Source of the DNA: Clostridia bacterium
GTDB lineage: Bacteria > Bacillota > Clostridia > Oscillospirales > Acutalibacteraceae
Assembly (NCBI GenBank): GCA_024404095.1
Contig: JAKSQO010000008.1
Span: 1 to 64,000, forward strand
Direction: 5' to 3'
Length of the DNA: 64,000 nt
The stretch's first letter is position 1, and each line of letters starts with the position of its first letter. This document shows, in pieces, positions 33,915-42,372 of this stretch. Under the pieces are notes generated by a model that searched no databases, had not been told where the DNA came from, and worked only from the letters and a program-made list of their open reading frames with translations. A program made the position numbers and the translations under genes.

Positions 33915-33966
33915 AAGGGATTTAAGGTCATATTCTGAAACTCGGATATTAAACCTTAAATCCCTT
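33915..33966 (+). terminator. Terminator, palindromic repeat copy 2
   Basis: AAGGGATTTAAGGT (33915-33928) and ACCTTAAATCCCTT (33953-33966) pair over 14 bp and an inner ATAT pairing lengthens the hairpin; GTTTTATTT follows. The arms equal those of the terminator at 11168-11205, and GCTGACGCATT precedes both. Confidence 0.75.
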
Positions 33967-34006
33967 GTTTTATTTCTATTTATGTTTCAAAACAAAAAAT
34001 TATTAA

Positions 34007-34059
34007 ATAATTAAGTCATATTTTAGATTTTCGTTGGCTACTATATAAGAATGAAAAAA
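34007..34059 (+). promoter_or_regulatory. Duplicated ECF-type promoter block, copy 1
   Basis: Shares GTCATATTTTA, TTTTCGTTGGCTACT and TATAAGAAT, in the same spacing, with the block in front of the ECF sigma gene at 36138-36190. It is followed by AAGGAG and a two-codon frame (ATG GAC TGA at 34071-34079). The dockerin-repeat gene starts 95 bases further on and has a separate TATAAT at about 34122-34127. Confidence 0.6.
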
Positions 34060-34070
34060 GGAGTAAGAGT

Positions 34071-34079
34071 ATGGACTGA
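34071..34079 (+). pseudogene. Two-codon frame after promoter block (gene relic)
   Basis: AAGGAG is 8 bases upstream of ATG GAC TGA. Layout mirrors promoter block, ribosome site and start of the sigma gene at 36204, so this may be the stub of a lost duplicate, or a leader mini-frame. Confidence 0.25.
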
Positions 34080-34153
34080 AATATTACATTTAATATTGTT
34101 TAAAAATAACAGTTGATGGAATATAATATAGAAAAACAAGCTGGGAGTAAATT

Positions 34154-36082
34154 ATGAAAAAGATTATTTCAATTATTTTAACAGTTATAATTCTGGCCTC
34201 AATGAGCATAAATGTTTTTGCTGCTCCTAAAATGGGCGATGTGAATAATGACGGAAAAATTAATTCGTCAGATGCATTGGAAATTCTCCGATATAGTGTA
34301 GGATTGGCAGCAACATTAGAATATCAAAGTGCGGCAGATGTTAATAAAGACGGAAATATCAATTCTTCTGATGCGCTTGAAGTATTGCTGATTTCCGTAG
34401 GATTGAAGAAAGCTGAGCCTGAGCTGGTTGATTACAATGGCATCAGGTCAAATCAGACTCCGTTTTCAGTAAATGGTATTGAAATTTCTTCTATTACATA
34501 TAAGAACGGACCGGTTCACAAATATTTGTATGTTATTGTAAAAAACAATACAGGGAAAGCTGTAAGCGAAGATTCATACTTAACTTTTAAAGTTCACGAT
34601 ACAGAAGGATATGTTACTGATGTAAACGGACTCAATCTTAAAGCCATGAATATCGGTGAAAGCTGTAAGTGTGAGATTGAGATTCATGACGGAACAGAAG
34701 ATGTTATTTTTCTTGATGCGGCAATAAAAGAGGCGCCGTCATACAGTGAACCCGAAATAATGAATTACAGCAGAGTAATGTCAAACAAAACTCCGTATTC
34801 AAGAAACGGACTAATGATTTCCTCAATTGAATATAAAGTCGGTGGAGATAATTACGAAGAATATCTTTCTGTTATGTTGAAAAACGCTACAGGAAAAGCT
34901 ATAGATTTAACTTCGGGATTTTATTACAAGTCATATGATGCTCATAATCTTGTTGTTGACTCAGGAATCATGTATACCGAAATGCTCAACGACGGTGAAA
35001 CCTGTGTAGGAGAGGTCAATACGTACGGGATATCAAAGGTTGTATTTTACGGTGCGGATGTCGATGAGGGCATGAAATCAGTTGAGCCGACGTTGGCAAA
35101 TTATAATGGTATCCGGTCAAATGCAGTACCGTATACAACAAACGGCATTGCTTTGAGTTCTATTCGTTATAATTATGACGAGTATGAATGTTTTGAATGG
35201 CTTTCTGCTGTGGTCAAAAACAATACAGGCAAGGCAATTGACAACACCTCGAGCATTTATTACAAGGAATATGATAAAAACGGAGTTGTAATATATTCTG
35301 ACAGATATTTCATTGAATCACTGAACAACGGCGAGAGTTGTGAATGCTATGCTGAATTAGTTAACGGTGCAACGAAGGTAGTGTTCTTTTATGCGGATAT
35401 AATTGATGGTACACCGTCTGTTCTGCCGCAGCTAAGCGACTATGGTTATATTCAGTCGAATAGCTGGCCTTATTCAAGCAATGGCATTTCGCTTGAAAAG
35501 GTTCTTTATAATCGTGCTACTGAGAGCAGTTTTTCAAATGTCTTTCTGACATTTGAAAATAAAACCGGCAAGCCCACAGGATCAGGAACACAAATAGCCT
35601 ATAAAGCGTATGATTATGACGGATTTGTAATTGATTCGGGCAAAATCCCGCTTCCTGCTATGAACAATTCCGAAACATGCAATGTTACCCTTGAACTATA
35701 TGATGGCACAGCAATAGTTGTTTTTTACAATGCACAGGTTGTTGAAGGAACTGCATTCGTCAAGCCTGAATTAAATCCGTTTAAAGGTATTTATACCAAT
35801 AAAACACCGTATACAGAAAACGGAATAACAATTACAGCAATCGAATATGACAGAATTAAGCATACGGTAACTGTTATTGTAAGAAACGATGAACTTGAAT
35901 TGAATGACTCTGCAATCAGTGTACATTTCAAAGCTTATAATGATATTCAGGTTTTATATGATTCCGGTTGTATGATATTTGATTATCTGGATAAAGGTGA
36001 AAGTGTAAAGTTTACATTTTACGGAGGAGACCATCTGCAAGCTTTGTATTTTTACGATGTCGGAATATATGATGTGAAATGA
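34154..36082 (+). CDS. Secreted dockerin protein with five tandem beta repeats
   Basis: 642-residue exported protein. Signal peptide 1-24 (ends VFA). Two dockerin-like calcium repeats follow: GDVNNDGKINSSDALEILR near 27-45 and ADVNKDGNINSSDALEVLL near 59-77. Then five copies of a repeat of about 105-110 residues, each opening like YNGIRSNQTPFSVNGIEISSI, with a middle VKNNTGKA and an end such as NDGETCVGEV...VVFYGADV. The repeats look like beta-sandwich modules (FxLYD/DUF-like), for binding or spacing. No anchor or catalytic motif is seen. The N-terminal dockerin matches that of the protein at 2802. GGGAG lies 10 bases before the ATG and a terminator follows. Confidence 0.78.
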   Translation: MKKIISIILTVIILASMSINVFAAPKMGDVNNDGKINSSDALEILRYSVGLAATLEYQSAADVNKDGNINSSDALEVLLISVGLKKAEPELVDYNGIRSNQTPFSVNGIEISSITYKNGPVHKYLYVIVKNNTGKAVSEDSYLTFKVHDTEGYVTDVNGLNLKAMNIGESCKCEIEIHDGTEDVIFLDAAIKEAPSYSEPEIMNYSRVMSNKTPYSRNGLMISSIEYKVGGDNYEEYLSVMLKNATGKAIDLTSGFYYKSYDAHNLVVDSGIMYTEMLNDGETCVGEVNTYGISKVVFYGADVDEGMKSVEPTLANYNGIRSNAVPYTTNGIALSSIRYNYDEYECFEWLSAVVKNNTGKAIDNTSSIYYKEYDKNGVVIYSDRYFIESLNNGESCECYAELVNGATKVVFFYADIIDGTPSVLPQLSDYGYIQSNSWPYSSNGISLEKVLYNRATESSFSNVFLTFENKTGKPTGSGTQIAYKAYDYDGFVIDSGKIPLPAMNNSETCNVTLELYDGTAIVVFYNAQVVEGTAFVKPELNPFKGIYTNKTPYTENGITITAIEYDRIKHTVTVIVRNDELELNDSAISVHFKAYNDIQVLYDSGCMIFDYLDKGESVKFTFYGGDHLQALYFYDVGIYDVK

Positions 36083-36085
36083 TTC

Positions 36086-36120
36086 AAAACCCGATTGATT
36101 TTTTAAGTCAGTCGGGTTTT
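36086..36120 (+). terminator. Terminator after dockerin-repeat gene
   Basis: AAAACCCGATTGA and TCAGTCGGGTTTT pair (one G-U), then TCTTTG. Confidence 0.8.
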
Positions 36121-36137
36121 TCTTTGCAATTTGTAGT

Positions 36138-36190
36138 ATAATTATGTCATATTTTAACTTTTCGTCGGCTACTTTATAAGAATAAAAATA
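36138..36190 (+). promoter_or_regulatory. Duplicated ECF-type promoter block, copy 2 (sigma gene promoter)
   Basis: Contains ATAATTATGTCATATTTTA, then TTTTCGTCGGCTACT and TATAAGAAT. The CGTC resembles the -10 core of many ECF promoters; the match to copy 1 ends just before the ribosome site, so it probably is the autoregulated promoter of the sigma operon. Confidence 0.65.
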
Positions 36191-36203
36191 AGGAGGTGTA
36201 AAG

Positions 36204-36737
36204 GTGTCAAAAAGTGATATTCAGAAAATCGTGAATGACTGCTACGAAAAATATTATCAGTCAATTTACAGATATTGCTTTGCCCGACTGGGCGACCTTA
36301 ATGAGCACGCATATGACTGTGCGCAGGATACCTTTCTCGTTCTTCAGAAAAAGCTGACGGATGGAATAAGCATTGAACAAAAACGGGCGTTTCTATACAG
36401 AACCGCAGATACTTTTGTCATGAGGACTGTTGAGCGTTACAAAAAGCAGAAGCGACGGACTGTACCGCTTGAGGAAGCTGAGAAAAAAGCTTCGCCGCCT
36501 GTCATACCCGACAATTTTGATTATGACAAATGTGCGGCAATGCTTGTAGCATTGCTGTCGAGCGAGGAACAGGAGTTGTATGAAATGAAATACATAAAGC
36601 GGATGACACTTGTTGATATTGCAGAGTTTTTGGATATTTCACCGCCTGCTGCCGCCAAAAGAACATCACGTTTGCGGCAAAGAATAAAAGATTTAATAAA
36701 AGAAAAACAACTGTTTGAAAATGAGGTGATACTGTGA
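36204..36737 (+). CDS. ECF-type RNA polymerase sigma factor
   Basis: 177-residue sigma-70 family protein with regions 2 and 4 only. Region 2: YEKYYQSIYRYCFARLGD and AYDCAQDTFLVLQ near 12-52; region 4: LSSEEQELYEMKYIKRMTLVDIAEFL with the helix-turn-helix SPPAAAKRTSRLRQ near 112-158. The GTG start has AGGAGG 7 bases upstream. The stop overlaps the GTG of the next gene (GTGA), a membrane protein that is the likely anti-sigma factor. Target promoters are unknown, but the block shared by this gene and the upstream dockerin locus is a candidate. Confidence 0.9.
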   Translation: MSKSDIQKIVNDCYEKYYQSIYRYCFARLGDLNEHAYDCAQDTFLVLQKKLTDGISIEQKRAFLYRTADTFVMRTVERYKKQKRRTVPLEEAEKKASPPVIPDNFDYDKCAAMLVALLSSEEQELYEMKYIKRMTLVDIAEFLDISPPAAAKRTSRLRQRIKDLIKEKQLFENEVIL

Positions 36738-37789
36738 ACAGTTTAGCATTTACAAGAGGTATTTTAAGCGAAATATATGACGATAAAACATTTAAAAATG
36801 AGGTTTCGGAGTTGATAAATTCGTTGATAGATTCAGAGCTTCTGAAGGAAGAGCCTGATTTTGATTTTATTGATGAATGTGTTGATGTGCTGATTGATGT
36901 TCAAAGCGGAAATTTCGGCTCTGTTATACCGTTTATTGCCGAAAATAAATTTAACGATGAGGACAAAAAACGCAAGGTTTTAAGTGTATTCTTAGCGTGT
37001 GCTGTTGTGCTTTCGCTGAGCTTCGGTGCCGCTGCAATAAATTATACAGCAGAAAAGAAAAAAGAGAAACAGAAAACCGAACATACAACGCAAACAGTAA
37101 CCGAGCAAACTACAACCTCAACGACTGTTTTCAAAACAACATCAACAACTGCCACAGAGAATATAACAGATGCAAAAGCGGTAAAGCTTAAATTTAAATT
37201 TGCATCCGATTTTAAATCTGATTATAAAACAGGGGAAAAGCTCAATCTCAAAGGCATAACCGTAACAGTTGAGTACAGCGACGGAACAAAAAAGAACGTG
37301 GATATCAATGATTGCAAAATAATTAAAAGCGACACTTTCGGAAAGAACAGTTTTGTTGAAAAGGTTACGGTCGAATATGCAGGAGTGCGAAACAGCTTTT
37401 TTGTAACATTCGGTGAAAATGTCACAGGGTTTGAAATCACGCATTATACCGGCTTTGATAAAAGCACTCAGGCTCCGAAAATTCAGACATCTTCGCAGTA
37501 TGTTGAGGTTAAAGCAGGGCAAAGCATAAGTGTTCCGATGACTAAAAACAATGACGGCTTTGTTTGTTTTACGGCTGATAATAACAATCTGAGTGACGTT
37601 TCAATAAGCTACAAGGGAGGGGTGAACGGCAGACAGATTTATTTGAACGCAACAGGCCGTAAACCCGGGGTAACCACAATTTCCATTGCTTATGAGCGTA
37701 ATCCGAATGATATTATGGCAAGGGTGACTGTTAAGGTGCTTGAAAATGAACAGGAAAACAAAACTTCTGAAATAAACTTAGGAGAGTGA
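36734..37789 (+). CDS. Anti-sigma-like membrane protein with extracellular Ig-type domains
   Basis: 351 residues, one membrane helix near 80-100. The cytoplasmic part (1-78) is acidic and could hold the sigma factor; it does not show a zinc-binding anti-sigma motif. Outside, a Thr-rich linker (TTTSTTVFKTTSTTA) leads to a Big_3-like domain (YKTGEKLNLKGITVTVEYSDG near 162-182) and a second beta domain near 245-340 (YVEVKAGQSISVPM...). This resembles envelope-sensing anti-sigma factors coupled to the ECF gene. The start is GTG at 36734, overlapping the sigma stop. Confidence 0.7.
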   Translation: MNSLAFTRGILSEIYDDKTFKNEVSELINSLIDSELLKEEPDFDFIDECVDVLIDVQSGNFGSVIPFIAENKFNDEDKKRKVLSVFLACAVVLSLSFGAAAINYTAEKKKEKQKTEHTTQTVTEQTTTSTTVFKTTSTTATENITDAKAVKLKFKFASDFKSDYKTGEKLNLKGITVTVEYSDGTKKNVDINDCKIIKSDTFGKNSFVEKVTVEYAGVRNSFFVTFGENVTGFEITHYTGFDKSTQAPKIQTSSQYVEVKAGQSISVPMTKNNDGFVCFTADNNNLSDVSISYKGGVNGRQIYLNATGRKPGVTTISIAYERNPNDIMARVTVKVLENEQENKTSEINLGE

Positions 37790-37794
37790 AATTC

Positions 37795-38844
37795 ATGGAT
37801 TACATAAAAGCAACAATAAAACTTGATAAAAAGCTATTTCGCAAAGCAGGAGATGCTTTGGCATACAAAAATAAAAAGTTAAAAATCAGACTTATCATCG
37901 GACTGATTATTTGTTTTGTTATTGCACCGTTGCTCACATATTTCTGTTATCTTAAACAGTATGATGAGATTTTTGTTATGCCTACGCTTGGAATAATACT
38001 TATATTTTCTTATTACTTCTATCCGAAAATTCTCGGGGATACATTGTATAAAGCACAGTCAAAAGAGATTCCTAAGAAGGAAACAACGTGTTATTTTTCA
38101 GAAGATGATTTCAGAGTTGAGACAGTTGACACAAACTCGGTTATAAAATATTCCGCAGTTGTAAAACTCCTTGAAACAGATGATCTTTATCTCATTTATA
38201 TCACAAGGACTTCTGCGTTCATCATTCCGAAAAACTGCATCGAAAATTCAATCTGTGATGTAAAGATGTTTCTTGAATCAAAGGTCGGTAAGCAGTTTAC
38301 ATTCGTCAAGAATAAATCAACAGGCAAGGCTGTTGCAAAGATAATCGGAATAGTTATTCTCAGCTTGCTTTTAACATTCTTGGCATATGGTATTGCAGAT
38401 AAGCAGCTTGATGCGCCGCAGACATTTTATCATGAGAATTATTCTGTAACACTCGATAAGCATTTTGCCGAGTGGGAAGAAAACCAGATGGACGATTATT
38501 CGCTCGCGTCAGATGAAGCTACCTTGATAGTGGATAAATACAACCAGGAAGACGCGGAATACGTCTTTGATGATCAAAATGTTAATCTTGAAAAAATAAT
38601 AGATAATTTCTGTGAAGATGTGGAAATGATTAGCACGAAACAGGTTAACCGTAATCATTATATAATTAAATATTTTGATGAATATGAGGGCATAAAATTC
38701 TATAATACAGTCTGCATTCAGCAAGTCGGTGATGAATATTGGATAACACAGCTTTATTGTGAAAAATCTCTCAAAGAAGATTACGAGCAAAAGTTTGATA
38801 CTTGGATTTCATCAATTAAATATAATGGAGGACAAACAAAATGA
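37795..38844 (+). CDS. YcxB-like membrane protein
   Basis: 349 residues with two membrane helices near 32-70 and one near 180-200. The segment between (TTCYFSEDDFRVETVDTN...TRTSAFIIPKNCI, about 95-150) matches the YcxB-like C-terminal domain pattern. The region after the third helix is extracellular, acidic and tyrosine-rich. Start placed at the ATG 37795, where GGAGAG is 8 bases upstream; the frame begins at a GTG three codons earlier. Overlaps the next gene (ATGA). Role in the ECF operon unknown. Confidence 0.65.
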   Translation: MDYIKATIKLDKKLFRKAGDALAYKNKKLKIRLIIGLIICFVIAPLLTYFCYLKQYDEIFVMPTLGIILIFSYYFYPKILGDTLYKAQSKEIPKKETTCYFSEDDFRVETVDTNSVIKYSAVVKLLETDDLYLIYITRTSAFIIPKNCIENSICDVKMFLESKVGKQFTFVKNKSTGKAVAKIIGIVILSLLLTFLAYGIADKQLDAPQTFYHENYSVTLDKHFAEWEENQMDDYSLASDEATLIVDKYNQEDAEYVFDDQNVNLEKIIDNFCEDVEMISTKQVNRNHYIIKYFDEYEGIKFYNTVCIQQVGDEYWITQLYCEKSLKEDYEQKFDTWISSIKYNGGQTK

Positions 38845-39344
38845 AAAAAATATTTAGTTTCTTCTTAATAATTATTATGGTATTTTCAATGTCAACTGTC
38901 AGCTTTGCACGTGAATACAGTGCTGACGAATTTGACGGAAAAGAACCCGAGATTTTCTGTAAAATTAAAAAATCATCCGCAGTATTGACAACAAATATGT
39001 TGGAAAAAGTTATACTTTGTGCGGATTATTATGCAGGCGAGGACTGTGAGCTTATCTGGAGCATTGAAGGTAAAAGCAATTTTATTAAAGGCGAAACAAA
39101 GAAAAATGCAAAGGGTGAAACTGTTACTCTGCGGTTTATGGATAATTCAACAGTTAAGCTGAAACTCGTATCTTCGGACGGAAGAGTCCTCTCCGAGGAT
39201 GAGATTTTTTTGGTATCTTACAGGTCTTACATAAAAAAAGATAACACTTCATTTTTCGATAGGCTTATAACAAACTTTTTTATGTCAATAATGATTATCT
39301 GGGGAGTTATCGGAGGAACATTTGCATCGGCTTTTAAATGGTGA
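38841..39344 (+). CDS. Small exported membrane protein of the ECF operon
   Basis: 167 residues: signal peptide 1-23 (ends SFA), a beta-rich middle with two Cys (ILCADYYAGEDCELIW), and a C-terminal hydrophobic segment near 147-165 that may anchor it. No family recognised. It is coupled to the YcxB-like gene by an ATGA overlap and closes the operon; a terminator follows. A signal-sensing or accessory role is only inferred. Confidence 0.6.
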   Translation: MKKIFSFFLIIIMVFSMSTVSFAREYSADEFDGKEPEIFCKIKKSSAVLTTNMLEKVILCADYYAGEDCELIWSIEGKSNFIKGETKKNAKGETVTLRFMDNSTVKLKLVSSDGRVLSEDEIFLVSYRSYIKKDNTSFFDRLITNFFMSIMIIWGVIGGTFASAFKW

Positions 39345-39377
39345 AGCGGCAAACTGTTATATGATTTGAACATAATA

Positions 39378-39403
39378 AAAGGTCACCCGAACAGGTGACC
39401 TTT
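39378..39403. terminator. Bidirectional terminator
   Basis: AAAGGTCACC-CGAACA-GGTGACCTTT is a perfect 10-bp stem between the ECF operon and the leftward pseudokinase gene. Confidence 0.85.
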
Positions 39404-39407
39404 AACT

Positions 39408-41147
39408 TTAATCGTATATGAAATTGTTTTCGTCGGTTTCGTTACCCGAGGAATCGCTGTTATAGTTTTGAGTAGTGGTGGTTGTAGTAGTTGTGGTTGT
39501 TTCAGGCTCAGCCCATACAAAAAGATAAACGGTTGTGTTCTTCTCGTAAATTGCGCCTGCCTCAAGGTCAAAGCCTGCAACAGTACCGGGAGTCTGATTG
39601 TCTGTATTGAGCTTCTCAATCTTTTTGCAGACAAATCCCATTTTGCTGAGCGTCTCAAAGGCTGTTTCATACTTTTCGCCGATTATTCCGCTCATGGGGA
39701 ATGAAACGGTTTCTTTGCCCTTACTTACAACAAGTTTGATAACCGAACCCTGATCAACTGATGAACCTACCTCGGCAGACTGCTTCATAACAACGTCAAC
39801 CTCGTACTCGGAGCTGTTCTGAGAGCTTGTTTCAAAAACAAAATTTTTGTTGTAATATTCATCGCTGAGGATGTCATTTATGTTCTTTCCGATAAAGTTG
39901 GGAACTTCAACCTGAACAGCTGTTGCGGTGCCTTTGTCCTTGCCCTGACCGATATTAAACTTATCAAGTACGCCCGTTGAGAAAAGCACAACAAACAGAA
40001 CGGCGAGAACTATTACTGCGGAAGCAATTCCGATAACGATTGTGGAACGGTTGTGACGCTTCTGAGCGGCTTCGCGTTTTTCCGAAACATACGGTTCGTC
40101 ATCAGGCTCAAGTCGCTGAGCCACATTCTGATATTTCGGCTGCGGCTTGTTGGCAGGCTCAAATTCAAGACCGGAAACCGCTGCGCTGGGAGCTGCTGAA
40201 AGCTCTGCTCGAAGCTCTTCGACAGAACGTGTTCTGTCCTCGGGGAGAATCTGAAGTGCGTTTACAAGGCCGTTAATAACATATGCAGGCAGCTGTTCGG
40301 CAAATTTACCCGGAACCATAAGCCTGTCATTGGTAACTCGTTCTGTTGAATCAATCGGGTCTGTGCCGATAAGCGTTCTGTAAAGCACAGCACCGAAACC
40401 GTAAATATCTGTCCACGGTCCCTGACGTCCGTCAAATCCGTACTGCTCAAAAGCGGCATAGCCTGCAAAGAGCTGTGATTTAAGGTCGCTGCGTGCTGAG
40501 CGTACAGGGCTGATACTGAAGCCTGTGATACGAATTTTACCGTCATTAGCGACAATGAGCGTTGACGGAGAAATACCGCGGTGAATTATACCTGATGAAT
40601 GAAGTGTGCCGAGTGTTGAGAGCACAGGCATAAGCAGGGGGCGTGCCTTTTCCCAGGAAATATAGCCGAGGTTGTTTTTCAGAAGATACTCCCTGAGTGT
40701 AACACCCTCAATGTTTTCCGTGATAACGTAGCAGGTACCGTTGCCTTCAAGTATATCATAAACCTTTACGAGAGCCGACAGACCGCTGAGACGAAGAATC
40801 TTTCTCCACATCTCAATGAAGCTCTGCATAAGGTCGTTGTAAAGCTCTGTCTTTTCTTCCTCTGGGCTTACCTCAAGTGTCTTATTGTTGCGGACAGCAA
40901 CACCGATAGGGTAAAACTCACGGATATTGACAGACGCTCTTGTTGAAAGGTCAAGACCCATATAGGTTGCGCCGTCACCGTTGTATTCAAGAAGCTTGCC
41001 GACAAGATATCTGTTTCCGAGAACAGTTCTGATCGGGAGGTATGGCGCAATTTGCTGTGATTCTGTATTAAAGCCGCAATGAGGGCACTCCTTAAGTGTG
41101 CCGATTTCCTTCATACAGCTCATACAAAGATTATCCGAATTGATCAT
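39408..41147 (-). CDS. Zinc-ribbon, PASTA-domain serine/threonine pseudokinase
   Basis: 579-residue membrane protein with kinase architecture. A zinc ribbon (C8-x2-C11, C21-x2-C24) starts the protein; the kinase fold covers about 40-325; one helix near 370-391; two PASTA domains near 410-480 and 480-550; a run of ten Thr and an Asn/Ser tail end it. Key catalytic positions are altered: the VAIK lysine region reads VNIREF, HRD reads HRGIS near 192, and DFG reads TGFS near 211. It is therefore probably inactive in phosphotransfer and may sense peptidoglycan fragments and signal by binding. PknB/PrkC-type kinases of Firmicutes share this PASTA layout. No phosphatase gene (prpC) is adjacent. Confidence 0.85.
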   Translation of the reverse strand: MINSDNLCMSCMKEIGTLKECPHCGFNTESQQIAPYLPIRTVLGNRYLVGKLLEYNGDGATYMGLDLSTRASVNIREFYPIGVAVRNNKTLEVSPEEEKTELYNDLMQSFIEMWRKILRLSGLSALVKVYDILEGNGTCYVITENIEGVTLREYLLKNNLGYISWEKARPLLMPVLSTLGTLHSSGIIHRGISPSTLIVANDGKIRITGFSISPVRSARSDLKSQLFAGYAAFEQYGFDGRQGPWTDIYGFGAVLYRTLIGTDPIDSTERVTNDRLMVPGKFAEQLPAYVINGLVNALQILPEDRTRSVEELRAELSAAPSAAVSGLEFEPANKPQPKYQNVAQRLEPDDEPYVSEKREAAQKRHNRSTIVIGIASAVIVLAVLFVVLFSTGVLDKFNIGQGKDKGTATAVQVEVPNFIGKNINDILSDEYYNKNFVFETSSQNSSEYEVDVVMKQSAEVGSSVDQGSVIKLVVSKGKETVSFPMSGIIGEKYETAFETLSKMGFVCKKIEKLNTDNQTPGTVAGFDLEAGAIYEKNTTVYLFVWAEPETTTTTTTTTTQNYNSDSSGNETDENNFIYD

Positions 41148-41249
41148 TATGTGAAAACCTTCTTCCGATAATTCAAGAAATTCTCATATAATCATACCAA
41201 GAATTTGCTATTTTGTCAAGTTTTAGGGTGGTTACATATTATGACAAAA

Positions 41250-41286
41250 GAGCGTTTTGTCCAACGGTTGCCGGCACAAAACGCTC
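41250..41286 (-). terminator. Terminator of PfoR/EIIC-like gene
   Basis: GAGCGTTTTGT and ACAAAACGCTC form an 11-bp stem; TTTTG follows on the minus strand. Confidence 0.8.
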
Positions 41287-41292
41287 TCAGAT

Positions 41293-42354
41293 TTATAAAT
41301 CAAGTTTTAAATCGTTCTCTTTTATCCAGCCGATTTTTCTGAGTATCAGACAGAAAACAGTTGAAAGAACAGCAGGTAATACAAAGCTTATCAGCACAAG
41401 ACCGACCCAGTCAAAGGCCGTGATTGCTGTTTTAGCACCGTTTGCAATGTCGTTGAGCCATCCTGTATAAACACCGATTTGTCCTACAAGTCCGCACGTT
41501 CCCATTCCCGAGGAAACGGCTGCGCCGTTCATCTGAAGCTTGAAAACACAGGTGGCGATGGGACCGGTTATCATTGAAGCAAGAGTAGGAGGAATCCATA
41601 TTCTCGGATTCTTAACGATGTTGCCCATCTGAAGCATACTCGTTCCGAGTCCCTGCGATACAAGACCGCCCCACTTATTTTCTTTAAAGCTCATTACCGC
41701 AAAGCCGACCATCTGAGCACAGCATCCTGCGAGTGCCGCACCGCCTGCAAGTCCCGTAAGACCGAGAGCCGCACAGATAGCGGCACTGCTTATCGGGAGA
41801 GTGAGTGCGATTCCGACAATAGCGGAAACGAGCACACCCATAAGAAGCGGCTTAAGCTCGGTTGCCCACATTATTGCGTCGCCGACAGCGCTTGCGGCTT
41901 TGCCGATATACGGAGCGCATATGATTGACAGCGCACAGCCCGAAAGAATTGTGACAAGGGGAGTAACAAGAATATCAAGCTTGGTTTCCTTGCTTACAAG
42001 CTTGCCGAGCTCGGCGGAAATGATTGCAATAATCAGAACCGCGAGCGGTCCGCCTGCGCTGCCCTGAGTATCAGCGGCATATCCGACAGCCGCAAGGGAA
42101 AACAGTACAAGTGACGGAGCTTTAAGCGCATAGCCGATAGCAATTGCCATTGCACAGCCCTTGGCATCAGACGCAAAGCTGCCGATGTTTATAAGCATTT
42201 CAATTGAAAACTGCTTACCGATTGTTGAAAGGATTGTACCGATGAGCAATGAGGCAAAAAGACCCTGTGCCATCGCACTCAAAGCGTCGATTCCGTAGCG
42301 CTTTGCCGATATCTCGATATCCTTACGTTTTAAGAATTCTTTGACTTTACTCAT
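41293..42354 (-). CDS. PfoR/PTS EIIC-like membrane protein
   Basis: 353-residue, very hydrophobic protein with about nine membrane segments rich in Gly and Ala (e.g. GGAALAGCCAQMVGFAV near 210-226, GMGTCGLVGQIGVYTGW near 292-308). This matches the EIIC_2 family, which includes PfoR of Clostridium perfringens. No PTS EIIA, EIIB or HPr partner is nearby, so transport of a sugar cannot be assumed. The ribosome site GGAGG precedes its ATG on the minus strand. It lies 19 bases downstream of a phosphoesterase gene and may be co-transcribed with it. Confidence 0.72.
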   Translation of the reverse strand: MSKVKEFLKRKDIEISAKRYGIDALSAMAQGLFASLLIGTILSTIGKQFSIEMLINIGSFASDAKGCAMAIAIGYALKAPSLVLFSLAAVGYAADTQGSAGGPLAVLIIAIISAELGKLVSKETKLDILVTPLVTILSGCALSIICAPYIGKAASAVGDAIMWATELKPLLMGVLVSAIVGIALTLPISSAAICAALGLTGLAGGAALAGCCAQMVGFAVMSFKENKWGGLVSQGLGTSMLQMGNIVKNPRIWIPPTLASMITGPIATCVFKLQMNGAAVSSGMGTCGLVGQIGVYTGWLNDIANGAKTAITAFDWVGLVLISFVLPAVLSTVFCLILRKIGWIKENDLKLDL

Positions 42355-42372
42355 TATATTTCCTCCGCAAAT

